Of a DNA stretch of 64,000 nucleotides, positions 44,958-52,961 are shown piece after piece (the first letter of the stretch is position 1; every line of letters begins with the position of its first letter). The notes beneath the pieces were generated by a model that was given only the letters and a program-made list of their open reading frames with translations, was not told the origin of the DNA and ran no database searches. This DNA comes from Oceanibaculum nanhaiense (GTDB lineage Bacteria; Pseudomonadota; Alphaproteobacteria; Oceanibaculales; Oceanibaculaceae), in assembly GCF_002148795.1 (NCBI RefSeq), contig NZ_MPOB01000004.1, forward strand, positions 1-64,000. Reading direction: 5' to 3'. The translations under genes were made by a program, and so were the position numbers.

Positions 44958-45917
44958 TCAGCCCAGCGTCGCGGCGAAAGCCTCGATGGCCGCCGGCGTG
45001 CCGATGGCGGCGCCTTCCAGGCGCGGGTCGATGCGCTTGGCGAGACCGGTCAGCACCTTGCCGGCGCCCAGTTCGACCAGCTGGGTCACCCCCTGGTCGG
45101 CGGCGTAGGTCATCGATTCGCGCCAGCGTACCATGCCGGTCACCTGTTGCACGAGGAGCTGGCGCAGATTGGCCGGGTCGGTCTCGGCCTGGGCGGAAAC
45201 GTTGGCGATCACCGGGATGGACGGCTTCTGCAGGCTGATCTCTGCCAGCGCCTGGCCCATCACATCGGCGGCGGGGGCCATCAGCGTGCAGTGGAACGGC
45301 GCGCTGACCGGCAGCATGATGCTGCGCTTGACGCCCTTGGCGGTGGCGATGGCGACGGCGCGCTCGACCGCTTCTTTGTCGCCGCTCAGCACGATCTGGC
45401 CGCCGCCATTATCGTTGGCGATATCACAGACCTGATCGCCAGCACCCCCTGCGGCAGCCTCTGAAGCGATCTCGCGGGCCAGCTCGATCTCGACACCCAG
45501 CATGGCGCACATGGCGCCGGCGCCGACCGGCACGGCCTGCTGCATGGAACGCCCGCGCAGGCGCAGCAGGCGGGCGGCGTCCTCCAGCTCCAGCGCACGG
45601 GACGCGGCCAGCGCCGAATATTCGCCCAGCGAATGGCCGGCGGCGAAGTGCCCCATCTCGGCCAGCTGCTTGCCGGTGACGCTTTCCAGCGCGCGAGCGG
45701 CGGCAACGGACACGGCCATCAGCGCCGGCTGGGCGTTCTCGGTCAGCGTCAGGGTTTCCAGCGGCCCGTCGAAGATCAGCGCGGACAGCTTCTCGCCCAG
45801 CGCCTCGTCCACCATATCGAAGACCTCGCGGGCGACGGGGTAGGCCTCGGCCAGCTCCTTGCCCATGCCGACAGCCTGCGATCCCTGCCCGGGAAATACG
45901 AATGCGCGTTTCATCAT
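44958..45917 (-). CDS. fabD: Malonyl-CoA:ACP transacylase
   Basis: The 319-residue enzyme loads malonyl groups onto ACP. It starts with the family's 'RAFVFPGQGSQAVGMG', has the nucleophile Ser96 in 'GHSLGEYSALAA', an Arg in 'RLRGRSMQ' and the His in 'APFHCTLM'. Two adjacent ATGs (45917 and 45914) could start it; GGAAAG lies just upstream. It is the first gene of the leftward fab cluster and is divergent from rpsF. Confidence 0.96.
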   Translation of the reverse strand: MMKRAFVFPGQGSQAVGMGKELAEAYPVAREVFDMVDEALGEKLSALIFDGPLETLTLTENAQPALMAVSVAAARALESVTGKQLAEMGHFAAGHSLGEYSALAASRALELEDAARLLRLRGRSMQQAVPVGAGAMCAMLGVEIELAREIASEAAAGGAGDQVCDIANDNGGGQIVLSGDKEAVERAVAIATAKGVKRSIMLPVSAPFHCTLMAPAADVMGQALAEISLQKPSIPVIANVSAQAETDPANLRQLLVQQVTGMVRWRESMTYAADQGVTQLVELGAGKVLTGLAKRIDPRLEGAAIGTPAAIEAFAATLG

Positions 45918-46045
45918 GTTCTTTCCGACTCGCCGCGAAATGGCGGCAAGTGATAGCCTGCCAGACTCACCTGTCAAGCCCTGCCGCACCTGTCTTGCGT
46001 CCGGGCCTGCGCCCGCACCCGCATCCGGTTTGGCCAAATCTGTGC

Positions 46046-46073
46046 TTGAACGCGGCGCGGCATGGTGTATAAG
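46046..46073 (+). promoter_or_regulatory. Sigma-70-type promoter of the rpsF operon
   Basis: TTGAAC (46046-46051), a 16-bp spacer and TATAAG (46068-46073) form a strong housekeeping-type promoter. Transcription would start near 46080, leaving a leader of about 100 nt before rpsF. Confidence 0.65.
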
Positions 46074-46108
46074 CGGCGCTTCGTTTTTCCCTTGCCGGCA
46101 ATGGGGCC

Positions 46109-46167
46109 GGCTATGCCTGTGTCCGATTTTCCGATGCTCGGAAGGTCCGGCGGGGGCCGATATAGCC
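46109..46167 (+). promoter_or_regulatory. Candidate S6:S18-binding mRNA leader of rpsF
   Basis: Within the leader, GGCTAT (46109-46114) can pair with ATAGCC (46162-46167) and GCC (46115-46117) with GGC (46155-46157), leaving a CGAT bulge on the 3' side. An inner hairpin TTCCGA-TGC-TCGGAA occupies 46129-46143. A widely conserved leader with a CCG-containing bulge binds the S6:S18 complex for autoregulation. This candidate sits in the right place, but the exact fold was not computed. Confidence 0.45.
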
Positions 46168-46181
46168 AGAAGGGGTTATAA

Positions 46182-46664
46182 ATGGCTTTGTATGAAAGCG
46201 TGTGGATCGCACGCCAGGACATTTCCACCACGCAGGTGGAAGCCCTGACCGAGCAATTCTCGGAGATCATCAAGAATAATGGCGGCGAAGTGAAGTCCAA
46301 CGAACAGTGGGGACTGCGCAGCCTTGCCTACAAGATCAAGAAGAACCGCAAGGGCCACTATGTGATGTTCAACATCGAAGCACCGGCGTCCGCCGTTGCC
46401 GAGATGGAGCGCAACATGCGCCTGAACGAGGACGTCCTGCGCTGCCTGACCCTGCGGGTCGATGCGCTGCAGGAAGGCCAGTCGGTCATGCTGCAGCAGC
46501 GCGGCGAGCGTAGCGACCGCCCGGATCGCGGTGATCGCGGTGACCGTCCGGATCGTGGCGATCGCGGTGACCGGGGTCCGCGCGGCGACCGTCCGGATCG
46601 CGGTCCGCGCAGCTTCGACCGTGCCGAGTCGAATGAGAGCCGAAGCGAAGGAGACGCCGCATGA
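46182..46664 (+). CDS. rpsF: 30S ribosomal protein bS6 with long Arg/Asp repeat tail
   Basis: The 160-residue protein begins '[20 protein letters not shown]' and has the compact bS6 fold to about residue 105. It then continues with a 50-residue tail of repeated Arg-Asp-Gly units (such as DRPDRGDRG). Typical bS6 is 95-140 residues, so the tail is long. It is the first gene of rpsF-rpsR-DUF2232-rplI. AAGGGG lies 6 nt ahead of the ATG, and a promoter and possible S6:S18 leader lie upstream. Confidence 0.96.
   Translation: MALYESVWIARQDISTTQVEALTEQFSEIIKNNGGEVKSNEQWGLRSLAYKIKKNRKGHYVMFNIEAPASAVAEMERNMRLNEDVLRCLTLRVDALQEGQSVMLQQRGERSDRPDRGDRGDRPDRGDRGDRGPRGDRPDRGPRSFDRAESNESRSEGDAA
46515..46605 (+). 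repeat. 27-bp in-frame tandem repeat in the rpsF tail
   Basis: Units beginning GACCG occur at 46515, 46542 and 46569 (27-bp period, nine residues), with a partial copy at 46587. Each encodes variants of Asp-Arg-Pro-Asp-Arg-Gly-Asp-Arg-Gly. The period is a multiple of three, so copy-number changes keep the frame. Confidence 0.75.
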
Positions 46665-46912
46665 GCATGCGTCCTGGTGGTGGTGGTGGTCGCCGGCCGT
46701 TTACGCGCCGTCGCAAGTCCTGTCCGTTTTCCGGCCCGAATGCGCCGGTGATCGACTATAAGGACGTCCGCCTGCTCGGCCGTTTCATTTCCGAGCGCGG
46801 CAAGATCGTGCCGAGCCGTATCACGGCGGTGTCGAACAAGAAGCAGCGCGAGCTGGCCCAGGCCATCAAGCGTGCGCGCTTCCTGGCGCTGCTGCCGTAC
46901 GTGCTGGACTAG
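46661..46912 (+). CDS. rpsR: 30S ribosomal protein bS18
   Basis: The 83-residue basic protein contains the typical '[18 protein letters not shown]' and '[19 protein letters not shown]' sequences that contact bS6 and 16S rRNA. An N-terminal Gly run and '[13 protein letters not shown]' precede them. It overlaps the rpsF stop by 4 bp (ATGA), so the two subunit partners are translationally coupled. Confidence 0.97.
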   Translation: MSMRPGGGGGRRPFTRRRKSCPFSGPNAPVIDYKDVRLLGRFISERGKIVPSRITAVSNKKQRELAQAIKRARFLALLPYVLD

Positions 46913-46986
46913 GTCCAACCGGTTAAGGGCTATCCCGGCGGCATTGGCCTGATGGGCGGATGTTACCGGGCAGCGGTGGGAGGACG

Positions 46987-47955
46987 ATGACAGGCTATTG
47001 GGGATGGGCCGGTGCGGCCGGGCTGACAAGCGCGGCATTGTATCTGTCCGTGGTGTTGGGGTCTCCCGGCGCCTTCCTTCTGGCCTATCTGGCGCCGCTG
47101 CCGCTGTTCCTGGCCGGTCTCGCCCTGGGGCTTAGCGCCCTGCTGGCGGCTGGTGCCGCAGCCTGCGTTATCGTGGCCCTGGCCAGCGGTAGCGTGATTG
47201 CGGCGGGGCTGTATCTCGGGATCGAGGTGCTGCCCATCGCGGTTCTGGTGCGCCAGGCCTTGCTGTCCCGGCCCGTTGTGGGCGGTGTGGCGGACGGTGC
47301 TGGCGCCGGTGCCCTCGAATGGTACCCGGTGGGCCGTCTGACGGGTTTGCTGGTCGCCATGGCTGCCGCGGTGCTGGTGGTCATCTGGCTGGTCTTCGCA
47401 GGCAGCGAGGGTGGGCTGGAAGGCACGGTTCAGATGTTCCTGAACGCCGGCTTGCAGGGAATGTTGCAGGCAGGCGGCGCGGAAGCCGAGGAGATGACGC
47501 CCGCCATCGCGTTGATGGCGGCGCTGTTTCCAGGGATCGCGGCGGCCTCCTGGGTCGTGATGATCGCGGTCAATGGCGCGCTGGCCCAAGGGCTGGCATC
47601 GCGTTTCGGGCGCAATCTCCGCCCGTCGCCGGATATGGCGACGCTGGAATTGCCCCGGGTGCTGCTGGGGGCGCTGGTCGTGGCGGCGGTGGTTGGTCTG
47701 GTGGCGCCCGACGGTTTGGGCTATATCGGGCGCAACCTGCTGGTCGTGCTGGGTATGGCGTATTTGTTCGCCGGTCTGGCGGTGGTGCATGGCTTCATTC
47801 TGAGGCTGACCGCAAGACAGGTGTTGTTGGTTGTCGTGTATGTGACGATGGTGCTGTTCGGCTGGCCGGTTCTACTGGTGATGCTGCTCGGTATCCTCGA
47901 TCAGCTTTTCGGGCTGCGGCGTCGCTTCGCCGGTCCGACCCAAGGCGAGGAGTGA
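46987..47955 (+). CDS. DUF2232 polytopic membrane protein
   Basis: The 322-residue protein has about eight hydrophobic segments and almost no soluble domain. In alphaproteobacteria a DUF2232 membrane protein regularly sits between rpsR and rplI, as here; its function is unknown. I chose ATG 46987 because GGGAGGACG directly precedes it; ATG 46960 in the same frame is less likely. rplI begins 5 bp after its stop. Confidence 0.85.
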   Translation: MTGYWGWAGAAGLTSAALYLSVVLGSPGAFLLAYLAPLPLFLAGLALGLSALLAAGAAACVIVALASGSVIAAGLYLGIEVLPIAVLVRQALLSRPVVGGVADGAGAGALEWYPVGRLTGLLVAMAAAVLVVIWLVFAGSEGGLEGTVQMFLNAGLQGMLQAGGAEAEEMTPAIALMAALFPGIAAASWVVMIAVNGALAQGLASRFGRNLRPSPDMATLELPRVLLGALVVAAVVGLVAPDGLGYIGRNLLVVLGMAYLFAGLAVVHGFILRLTARQVLLVVVYVTMVLFGWPVLLVMLLGILDQLFGLRRRFAGPTQGEE

Positions 47956-47960
47956 AGAAT

Positions 47961-48536
47961 ATGGAAGTCATCCTGCTCGAGCGTGTCGAGAAGCTCGGCC
48001 AGATGGGCGACGTGGTCAATGTTCGGCCCGGCTTCGCCCGTAATTTTCTGCTGCCGCAGAGCAAGGCGCTGCGCGCGACCAAGGGGAATCTGGAGCAGTT
48101 CCAGACCCGCAAGACGCAGCTTGAGGCAGATAATCTGCAGCGCAAGCAGGAGGCCGAGCAGGTCTCCGGCAAGCTGGACGGTCTGACGGTGGTTCTGGTG
48201 CGCCAGGCCAGTGAGATGGGCAACCTGTTCGGTTCCGTGACGGCGCGCGACGTCGCCGAGGCGGTCACCGAGGCGGGCGTCACCATCGAGCGCCGCCAGG
48301 TCATCATCGACCGGCCGATCAAGACGCTGGGCCTGTTCGGGGTGCGCGTCGTGCTGCATCCGGAAGTCGCGGTCAGCATCAAGGTGAACATCGCCCGTTC
48401 GCTGGAAGAGGCCGAGACCCAGGCGAAGACCGGCGAGGCCTTCATGAGCAACGAACCGGTGGACGAGATCGAGGAATTGATCCAGGCCGCCGAGGATGCT
48501 GCCGCCGAAGGCTACGAGATGTCTTCGCGCGATTAA
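47961..48536 (+). CDS. rplI: 50S ribosomal protein bL9
   Basis: The 191-residue protein starts with the conserved N-terminal domain '[20 protein letters not shown]' and the signature '[17 protein letters not shown]'. A long connecting helix and the C-terminal rRNA-binding domain follow. An acidic extension of about 40 residues at the end ('[18 protein letters not shown]') makes it longer than E. coli bL9 (149 residues). AGGAG precedes the ATG. An intrinsic terminator follows. Confidence 0.96.
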   Translation: MEVILLERVEKLGQMGDVVNVRPGFARNFLLPQSKALRATKGNLEQFQTRKTQLEADNLQRKQEAEQVSGKLDGLTVVLVRQASEMGNLFGSVTARDVAEAVTEAGVTIERRQVIIDRPIKTLGLFGVRVVLHPEVAVSIKVNIARSLEEAETQAKTGEAFMSNEPVDEIEELIQAAEDAAAEGYEMSSRD

Positions 48537-48566
48537 TCCCCGCGCATCCGGTTTTTTTTACGGCGG

Positions 48567-48596
48567 AACGGCGCCCCCTGCGGGGCGCCGTTTTTC
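48567..48596 (+). terminator. Intrinsic terminator of the rpsF-rplI operon
   Basis: AACGGCGCCCC (48567-48577) and GGGGCGCCGTT (48582-48592) form a perfect 11-bp stem with a CTGC loop, followed by a T-run and TTTCTTTG. Confidence 0.92.
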
Positions 48597-48611
48597 TTTG
48601 CTCGACCCTGC

Positions 48612-48641
48612 TTATCCACGCAGTTAACAGGCTGTGGATAA
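48612..48641. promoter_or_regulatory. Inverted DnaA-box-like pair upstream of dnaB
   Basis: TTATCCACG (48612-48620, one mismatch) and TGTGGATAA (48633-48641, exact complement of TTATCCACA) face each other with 12 bp between. They lie about 70 bp before dnaB and after the rplI terminator. A DnaA-responsive promoter element is plausible, but a simple dyad for another regulator is possible. Confidence 0.5.
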
Positions 48642-48709
48642 AAACCATCCCCGACATCCTTGGCGGCGGGCATCTTCCGATGTCGCGCCTGCGGGGATAG
48701 AGTGCAGTC

Positions 48710-50248
48710 ATGACCGACGGAAATCAGACCAGCGCGACGATCACCAGCCTGCCAGAACGGACGACCGAAGGGCAGCCGCTCTCCCCGGCGGACCCCAAGG
48801 GCCCTGCCTATCGCATCCCGCCGCATAACCTGGAAGCCGAGCAGGCGCTGCTGGGCGCCATCCTGGTGAATAACGGCGCCTATGAAAGGGTTTCCGAGTT
48901 CCTGCAGAAGGATCATTTCGCCGATCCGGTGAATGGCCGCATCTATGAGGCCTGCGGCAAGCTGATCGAGCGCGGCCAGATGGCCAATCCGATCACCCTG
49001 AAGAATTTCTTCGACCAGGACGGATCGCTGGCCGATGTCGGCGGCGCGCAGTATCTGGTGAAGCTGGCGGCCTCGGTCGTCACCGTGGTGAATGCCGAGG
49101 ATTACGGCCGCACCGTCTATGACCTCTATCTGCGCCGCCAGCTGATCGATTTCGGCGAGACCGTGGTGAACGAGGCGTTCAAGCACGATCTCGATGCCAC
49201 CGCCGAAAGCCAGATCGAGGCGGCGGAAGGCCGGCTGTTCGGCCTGGCGGAGACCGGGCGCAGCGAACGCGGCTTCCAGACCTTCTCCAAGGCGATGGCC
49301 GATTCCATCGAGATGGCGGCCAGCGCCTATCGCCGCGAGGGCGGGCTGGCCGGCGTGCCGTCCGGTTTCTCCGAACTCGACAAGATGCTGGGCGGCCTGC
49401 ATTACTCCGACCTGCTGATCCTGGCGGGCCGCCCCGCCATGGGCAAGACGGCGCTGGCCACCAACGTCGCCTTCTACGCCGCCACGCGGACGCTGGAGCA
49501 GGATGACCGCTACGTCGTCGCCTTCTTTTCGCTGGAAATGTCGGCGGAACAGCTGGCCACCCGTATCCTCGCCGAGCAGACCGGGATTCCCTCCGAGAAG
49601 ATCCGCAAGGGCGAGCTGAACGACCAGGATTTCCAGAAGCTGGTGCAGGCGACCCAGCGGCTGGAGCGCACACCCCTGTTCATCGACGATACCCCGGCCC
49701 TGCCGGTGTCCAGCTTGCGGACCCGCGCCCGGCGGCTGAAGCGCCAGCACGGGCTGCATCTGATCGTGGTGGATTATCTGCAGCTGCTGCAGGGGCCCGT
49801 CGGCGGGCGGGCCGAGAACCGGGTGAACGAGATTTCCGAGATCACCCGGAACCTGAAGGCCATCGCGAAGGAACTGCATGTGCCGGTGATCGCCCTGTCG
49901 CAGCTGTCGCGTGCCGTCGAGCAGCGCGAGGACAAGCGCCCGCAGCTGGCTGACCTGCGCGAATCCGGCTCGATCGAGCAGGACGCGGACGTCGTGATGT
50001 TCGTGTTCCGCGAGGAATATTATCTTGGCCGGGCCGAACCTGTGCGCCGTCCCGAGGAGGGTGACGAGAAATTCCACGACCGGCATGCGCAGTGGCAGGC
50101 GCTGTGCGAGTCTGCCTACGGCAAGGCGGAAGTCATCATCGGCAAGCAGCGCCATGGCCCGACCGGCAAGATCACGCTGCGCTTCGATGGCAACACCACG
50201 AAATTCTCGAACTACGTCGCGGACGATCACCTGCCCGATACGTATTGA
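48710..50248 (+). CDS. dnaB: Replicative DNA helicase DnaB
   Basis: The 512-residue hexameric helicase unwinds DNA at the fork. The N-terminal helical domain ('PPHNLEAEQALLGAILVNN' near 38-56) is joined to a RecA-like ATPase core with Walker A 'GRPAMGKTAL' near 240, Walker B 'LIVVDYLQLL' near 347 and the DnaB motif 'LSQLSRAVEQREDKRPQLAD'. No intein is present in the P-loop region. An Ala/Gln/Thr-rich N-terminal 30 residues precede the conserved part. It is preceded by inverted DnaA-box-like sequences. Confidence 0.97.
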   Translation: MTDGNQTSATITSLPERTTEGQPLSPADPKGPAYRIPPHNLEAEQALLGAILVNNGAYERVSEFLQKDHFADPVNGRIYEACGKLIERGQMANPITLKNFFDQDGSLADVGGAQYLVKLAASVVTVVNAEDYGRTVYDLYLRRQLIDFGETVVNEAFKHDLDATAESQIEAAEGRLFGLAETGRSERGFQTFSKAMADSIEMAASAYRREGGLAGVPSGFSELDKMLGGLHYSDLLILAGRPAMGKTALATNVAFYAATRTLEQDDRYVVAFFSLEMSAEQLATRILAEQTGIPSEKIRKGELNDQDFQKLVQATQRLERTPLFIDDTPALPVSSLRTRARRLKRQHGLHLIVVDYLQLLQGPVGGRAENRVNEISEITRNLKAIAKELHVPVIALSQLSRAVEQREDKRPQLADLRESGSIEQDADVVMFVFREEYYLGRAEPVRRPEEGDEKFHDRHAQWQALCESAYGKAEVIIGKQRHGPTGKITLRFDGNTTKFSNYVADDHLPDTY

Positions 50249-50279
50249 CCCCCGGCACCGGATGGGCGATGACCACGCC

Positions 50280-51383
50280 ATGCAAACCGAGGCCGCCTGT
50301 TCCATCCTGACCATCGACCTTACCGCCGTGACCGACAATTGGCGGCTGCTGCGTGACCGCGCGGCGCCGGCCGCCTGTGCCGCCGTGGTGAAGGCGGATG
50401 CCTACGGGCTGGGCATCGAACAGGTCGCGCCCGCCCTGGCCGATGCCGGCTGCACGCTGTTCTTCGTGGCCACGCTGGATGAGGGGCTGCGCTTGCGCAG
50501 CCTGCTGCCGCAGGTCGAGGTTGCGGTGCTGGGCGGGCTGCTGCCGGGCACGGCGACGATTTTCCTGCGCGACCGGCTGATCCCGGTGCTGAACGATCTG
50601 GGGCAGGCCGCGCGCTGGCGCGAGGAAACCGCGAAGGCCGGCCGCCGCGCGCCGGCGATCCTGCATGTCGATACCGGCATGAACCGGCTGGGCCTTGACC
50701 CTGCAGAAACCGCGTTGCTGACCGCCGATCCCGCGCTGCTGGACGGGATCGATCTGTCCTATGTCATGACCCATATGGCCTGTCCCGACGAGCCTGCGCA
50801 TCCGCTGAACGCGCTGCAGCTTGCCCGTTTCCGCGCAGCGCTGGCGGCGCTGCCGGGGGCGAAGGGCAGCCTTGCCGCCTCCTCGGCGATCTTCCTTGGC
50901 CCCGATCATCATTTCGATCTGGTGCGGCCGGGGGCGGCCCTTTATGGCGTGAACCCCACACCGGGCGCGCCGAATCCGATGCGCCAGGCGGTGCGGCTGG
51001 ACGGGCGGGTGCTGCAGGTCCGTCACGTTGACAGGGGGGAGGGGGTTGGCTACGGTGCCTCCCGCACATGCGATAAACCCTCGAAAATTGCAACTGTGGC
51101 AACAGGTTACGCGGATGGTTACCTGCGGGCTCTCAGCAATCGGGGAAGCGCCCGGATCGCGGGCCATGACGTGCCGATGATCGGGCGGGTATCGATGGAT
51201 TTGCTGACTTTCGACGTCACCGGGCTGCCGGAAGGGCTGGTGCATCCGGGCGGGCTCGTGGAGCTTCTGGGAGAGGGCTATACGCCGGACGATGCGGCAC
51301 GCGATGCCGGCACCATCGGCTATGAAATCCTGACCTCGCTGGGCGGCCGCTATGCCCGGCGCTATATCGGCGCCGGAGAATAG
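50280..51383 (+). CDS. alr: Alanine racemase
   Basis: The 367-residue PLP enzyme converts L-alanine to D-alanine for peptidoglycan. The PLP Lys38 lies in 'VVKADAYGLG', and the second catalytic residue, Tyr, is in 'GVGYGASRTC' near 259. 'GRVSMDLLTFDV' near 302 is another family motif. The start is uncertain: ATG 50280 begins close to the conserved core, ATG 50262 adds six residues, and neither has a clear ribosome site. It follows dnaB by about 30 bp, an arrangement common in proteobacteria. Confidence 0.95.
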   Translation: MQTEAACSILTIDLTAVTDNWRLLRDRAAPAACAAVVKADAYGLGIEQVAPALADAGCTLFFVATLDEGLRLRSLLPQVEVAVLGGLLPGTATIFLRDRLIPVLNDLGQAARWREETAKAGRRAPAILHVDTGMNRLGLDPAETALLTADPALLDGIDLSYVMTHMACPDEPAHPLNALQLARFRAALAALPGAKGSLAASSAIFLGPDHHFDLVRPGAALYGVNPTPGAPNPMRQAVRLDGRVLQVRHVDRGEGVGYGASRTCDKPSKIATVATGYADGYLRALSNRGSARIAGHDVPMIGRVSMDLLTFDVTGLPEGLVHPGGLVELLGEGYTPDDAARDAGTIGYEILTSLGGRYARRYIGAGE

Positions 51384-51389
51384 AGCCGC

Positions 51390-52166
51390 ATGATCCGCGT
51401 TCTTCGCACCATCGGCGCCGGTTTCCTGGAGTTCCTCGCCAGTGTCGGGCGCATCATGCTGTTTGCGCTGACGGCGGTGACGCATTGTTTCCGCCCGCCC
51501 TTCTATTTCCGGCTGATCGGCCGGCAGATGATCGATATCGGCTATTACTCCCTGCCGGTCGTCGGCATGACCACGCTGTTCAGCGGCATGGTGCTGGCGC
51601 TGCAGAGCTATAGCGGCTTCGCCCGTTTCTCGGCCGAGGGCGCGGTGGCCACCGTGGTGGTGCTGTCGATCACCCGTGAGCTGGCGCCGGTGCTGGCCGG
51701 GCTGATGGTGGCCGGGCGCGTGGGCGCGGCGATGGCGGCCGAGATCGGCACCATGCGGGTGACCGAGCAGATCGACGCGCTGACCACGCTGTCCACCAAC
51801 CCGTTCAAATATCTAATCGTGCCGCGCGTGCTGGCGGCGACGCTGATGCTGCCGGTGCTGGTGGCGGTCGGCGATGTCATCGGGGTGTTCGGCGGTTATG
51901 TCGTGTCGATCTACAATCTGGGTTTCAACCCGGCGGCCTATATCAAGAGCACCATCGAGTATCTGGAGTTCGTCGATGTGTTCTCCGGTCTCGTGAAAGC
52001 GGCGGCCTTCGGCTTCCTGATTGCCCTGATGGGCTGCTATCACGGCTTCAAGTCACGTGGCGGCGCCCAGGGCGTGGGCGCGGCCACCACCAACGCCGTG
52101 GTGTCGGCCTCGATCCTGATACTGATTTCCAATTACATCATCACCACATTGTTTTTTGCCAAATGA
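51390..52166 (+). CDS. mlaE: MlaE family ABC transporter permease
   Basis: The 258-residue permease of the MCE/Mla lipid transport family has five to six hydrophobic segments. It carries 'FSGMVLALQSY' near 50 and 'ELAPVLAGLMVAGRVGAAMA' near 93-112, followed by 'GTMRVTEQIDAL', the conserved coupling region. It spans the inner membrane and moves phospholipid between membranes with the ATPase encoded next, whose start overlaps its stop by 4 bp (ATGA). No MlaD-type MCE protein is adjacent. Confidence 0.9.
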   Translation: MIRVLRTIGAGFLEFLASVGRIMLFALTAVTHCFRPPFYFRLIGRQMIDIGYYSLPVVGMTTLFSGMVLALQSYSGFARFSAEGAVATVVVLSITRELAPVLAGLMVAGRVGAAMAAEIGTMRVTEQIDALTTLSTNPFKYLIVPRVLAATLMLPVLVAVGDVIGVFGGYVVSIYNLGFNPAAYIKSTIEYLEFVDVFSGLVKAAAFGFLIALMGCYHGFKSRGGAQGVGAATTNAVVSASILILISNYIITTLFFAK

Positions 52167-52939
52167 GCCAGCCGCCGAAAATCCGCATCCGCGGCCTGAA
52201 AAAGCACTTCGGTCCGAAGCATGTGCTGAACGGCATCGACCTCGATGTGGCGGAGGGCGAATCGCTGGTCATCATCGGCGGCTCCGGCTCGGGCAAGTCG
52301 GTGCTGCTGAAGTGCATTCTCGGGCTGATCACGCCCGATGCAGGCTCCATCGAGATTGATGGCGAGGAAACCGTTGGCCTGTCGGGCGGCGAGCGCGACC
52401 GGGTGATGAAGAAATTCGGCATGCTGTTCCAGGGCGGTGCGCTGTTCGATTCGCTGCCGGTCTGGGAGAATGTCGCCTTCGGGCTGATCCAGGGATCCGG
52501 CACGCCGCGTGCGGCGGCGCACGAGACCGCCATCGCCAAGCTGGCGCAGGTCGGCCTCGGCGAGGCGGTCGCCGGCCTCTCGCCGTCGGAGCTGTCGGGC
52601 GGCATGCAGAAGCGCGTGGCGCTGGCCCGCGCCATCGCGACCGAGCCGGAGATCATCTTCTTCGACGAGCCGACCACCGGCCTTGATCCGATCATGGCCG
52701 ATGTCATCAATGACCTGATCGTCGCCTGCGTGAAGGATCTGGGCGCGACTACACTGTCGATCACCCATGACATGGCGAGCGCCCGCAAGATCGCCCACCG
52801 TATCGCGATGATCTATGAAGGGCGTATCATCTGGGACGGCCCGGTCGGCGAGATCGATCGTTCCGGCAACGACCATGTCGATCAGTTCATTCATGGCCGG
52901 GCCGAGGGGCCGATCCAGATGCAGGTGATGCGGCCATGA
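52163..52939 (+). CDS. mlaF: MlaF family ABC transporter ATP-binding protein
   Basis: The 258-residue ATPase has Walker A 'GGSGSGKSVLLK' near 38-49, the Q-loop region 'GMLFQGGALFDSL', the signature 'LSGGMQKRVALARAIA' near 142 and Walker B 'IIFFDEPTTGLDP'. 'FQGGALFDSL' is characteristic of MlaF. It energises the MlaE permease encoded upstream. radA begins 22 bp downstream. Confidence 0.92.
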   Translation: MSQPPKIRIRGLKKHFGPKHVLNGIDLDVAEGESLVIIGGSGSGKSVLLKCILGLITPDAGSIEIDGEETVGLSGGERDRVMKKFGMLFQGGALFDSLPVWENVAFGLIQGSGTPRAAAHETAIAKLAQVGLGEAVAGLSPSELSGGMQKRVALARAIATEPEIIFFDEPTTGLDPIMADVINDLIVACVKDLGATTLSITHDMASARKIAHRIAMIYEGRIIWDGPVGEIDRSGNDHVDQFIHGRAEGPIQMQVMRP

Positions 52940-52961
52940 TGGCAAGGGAAGGCTGACAGGC

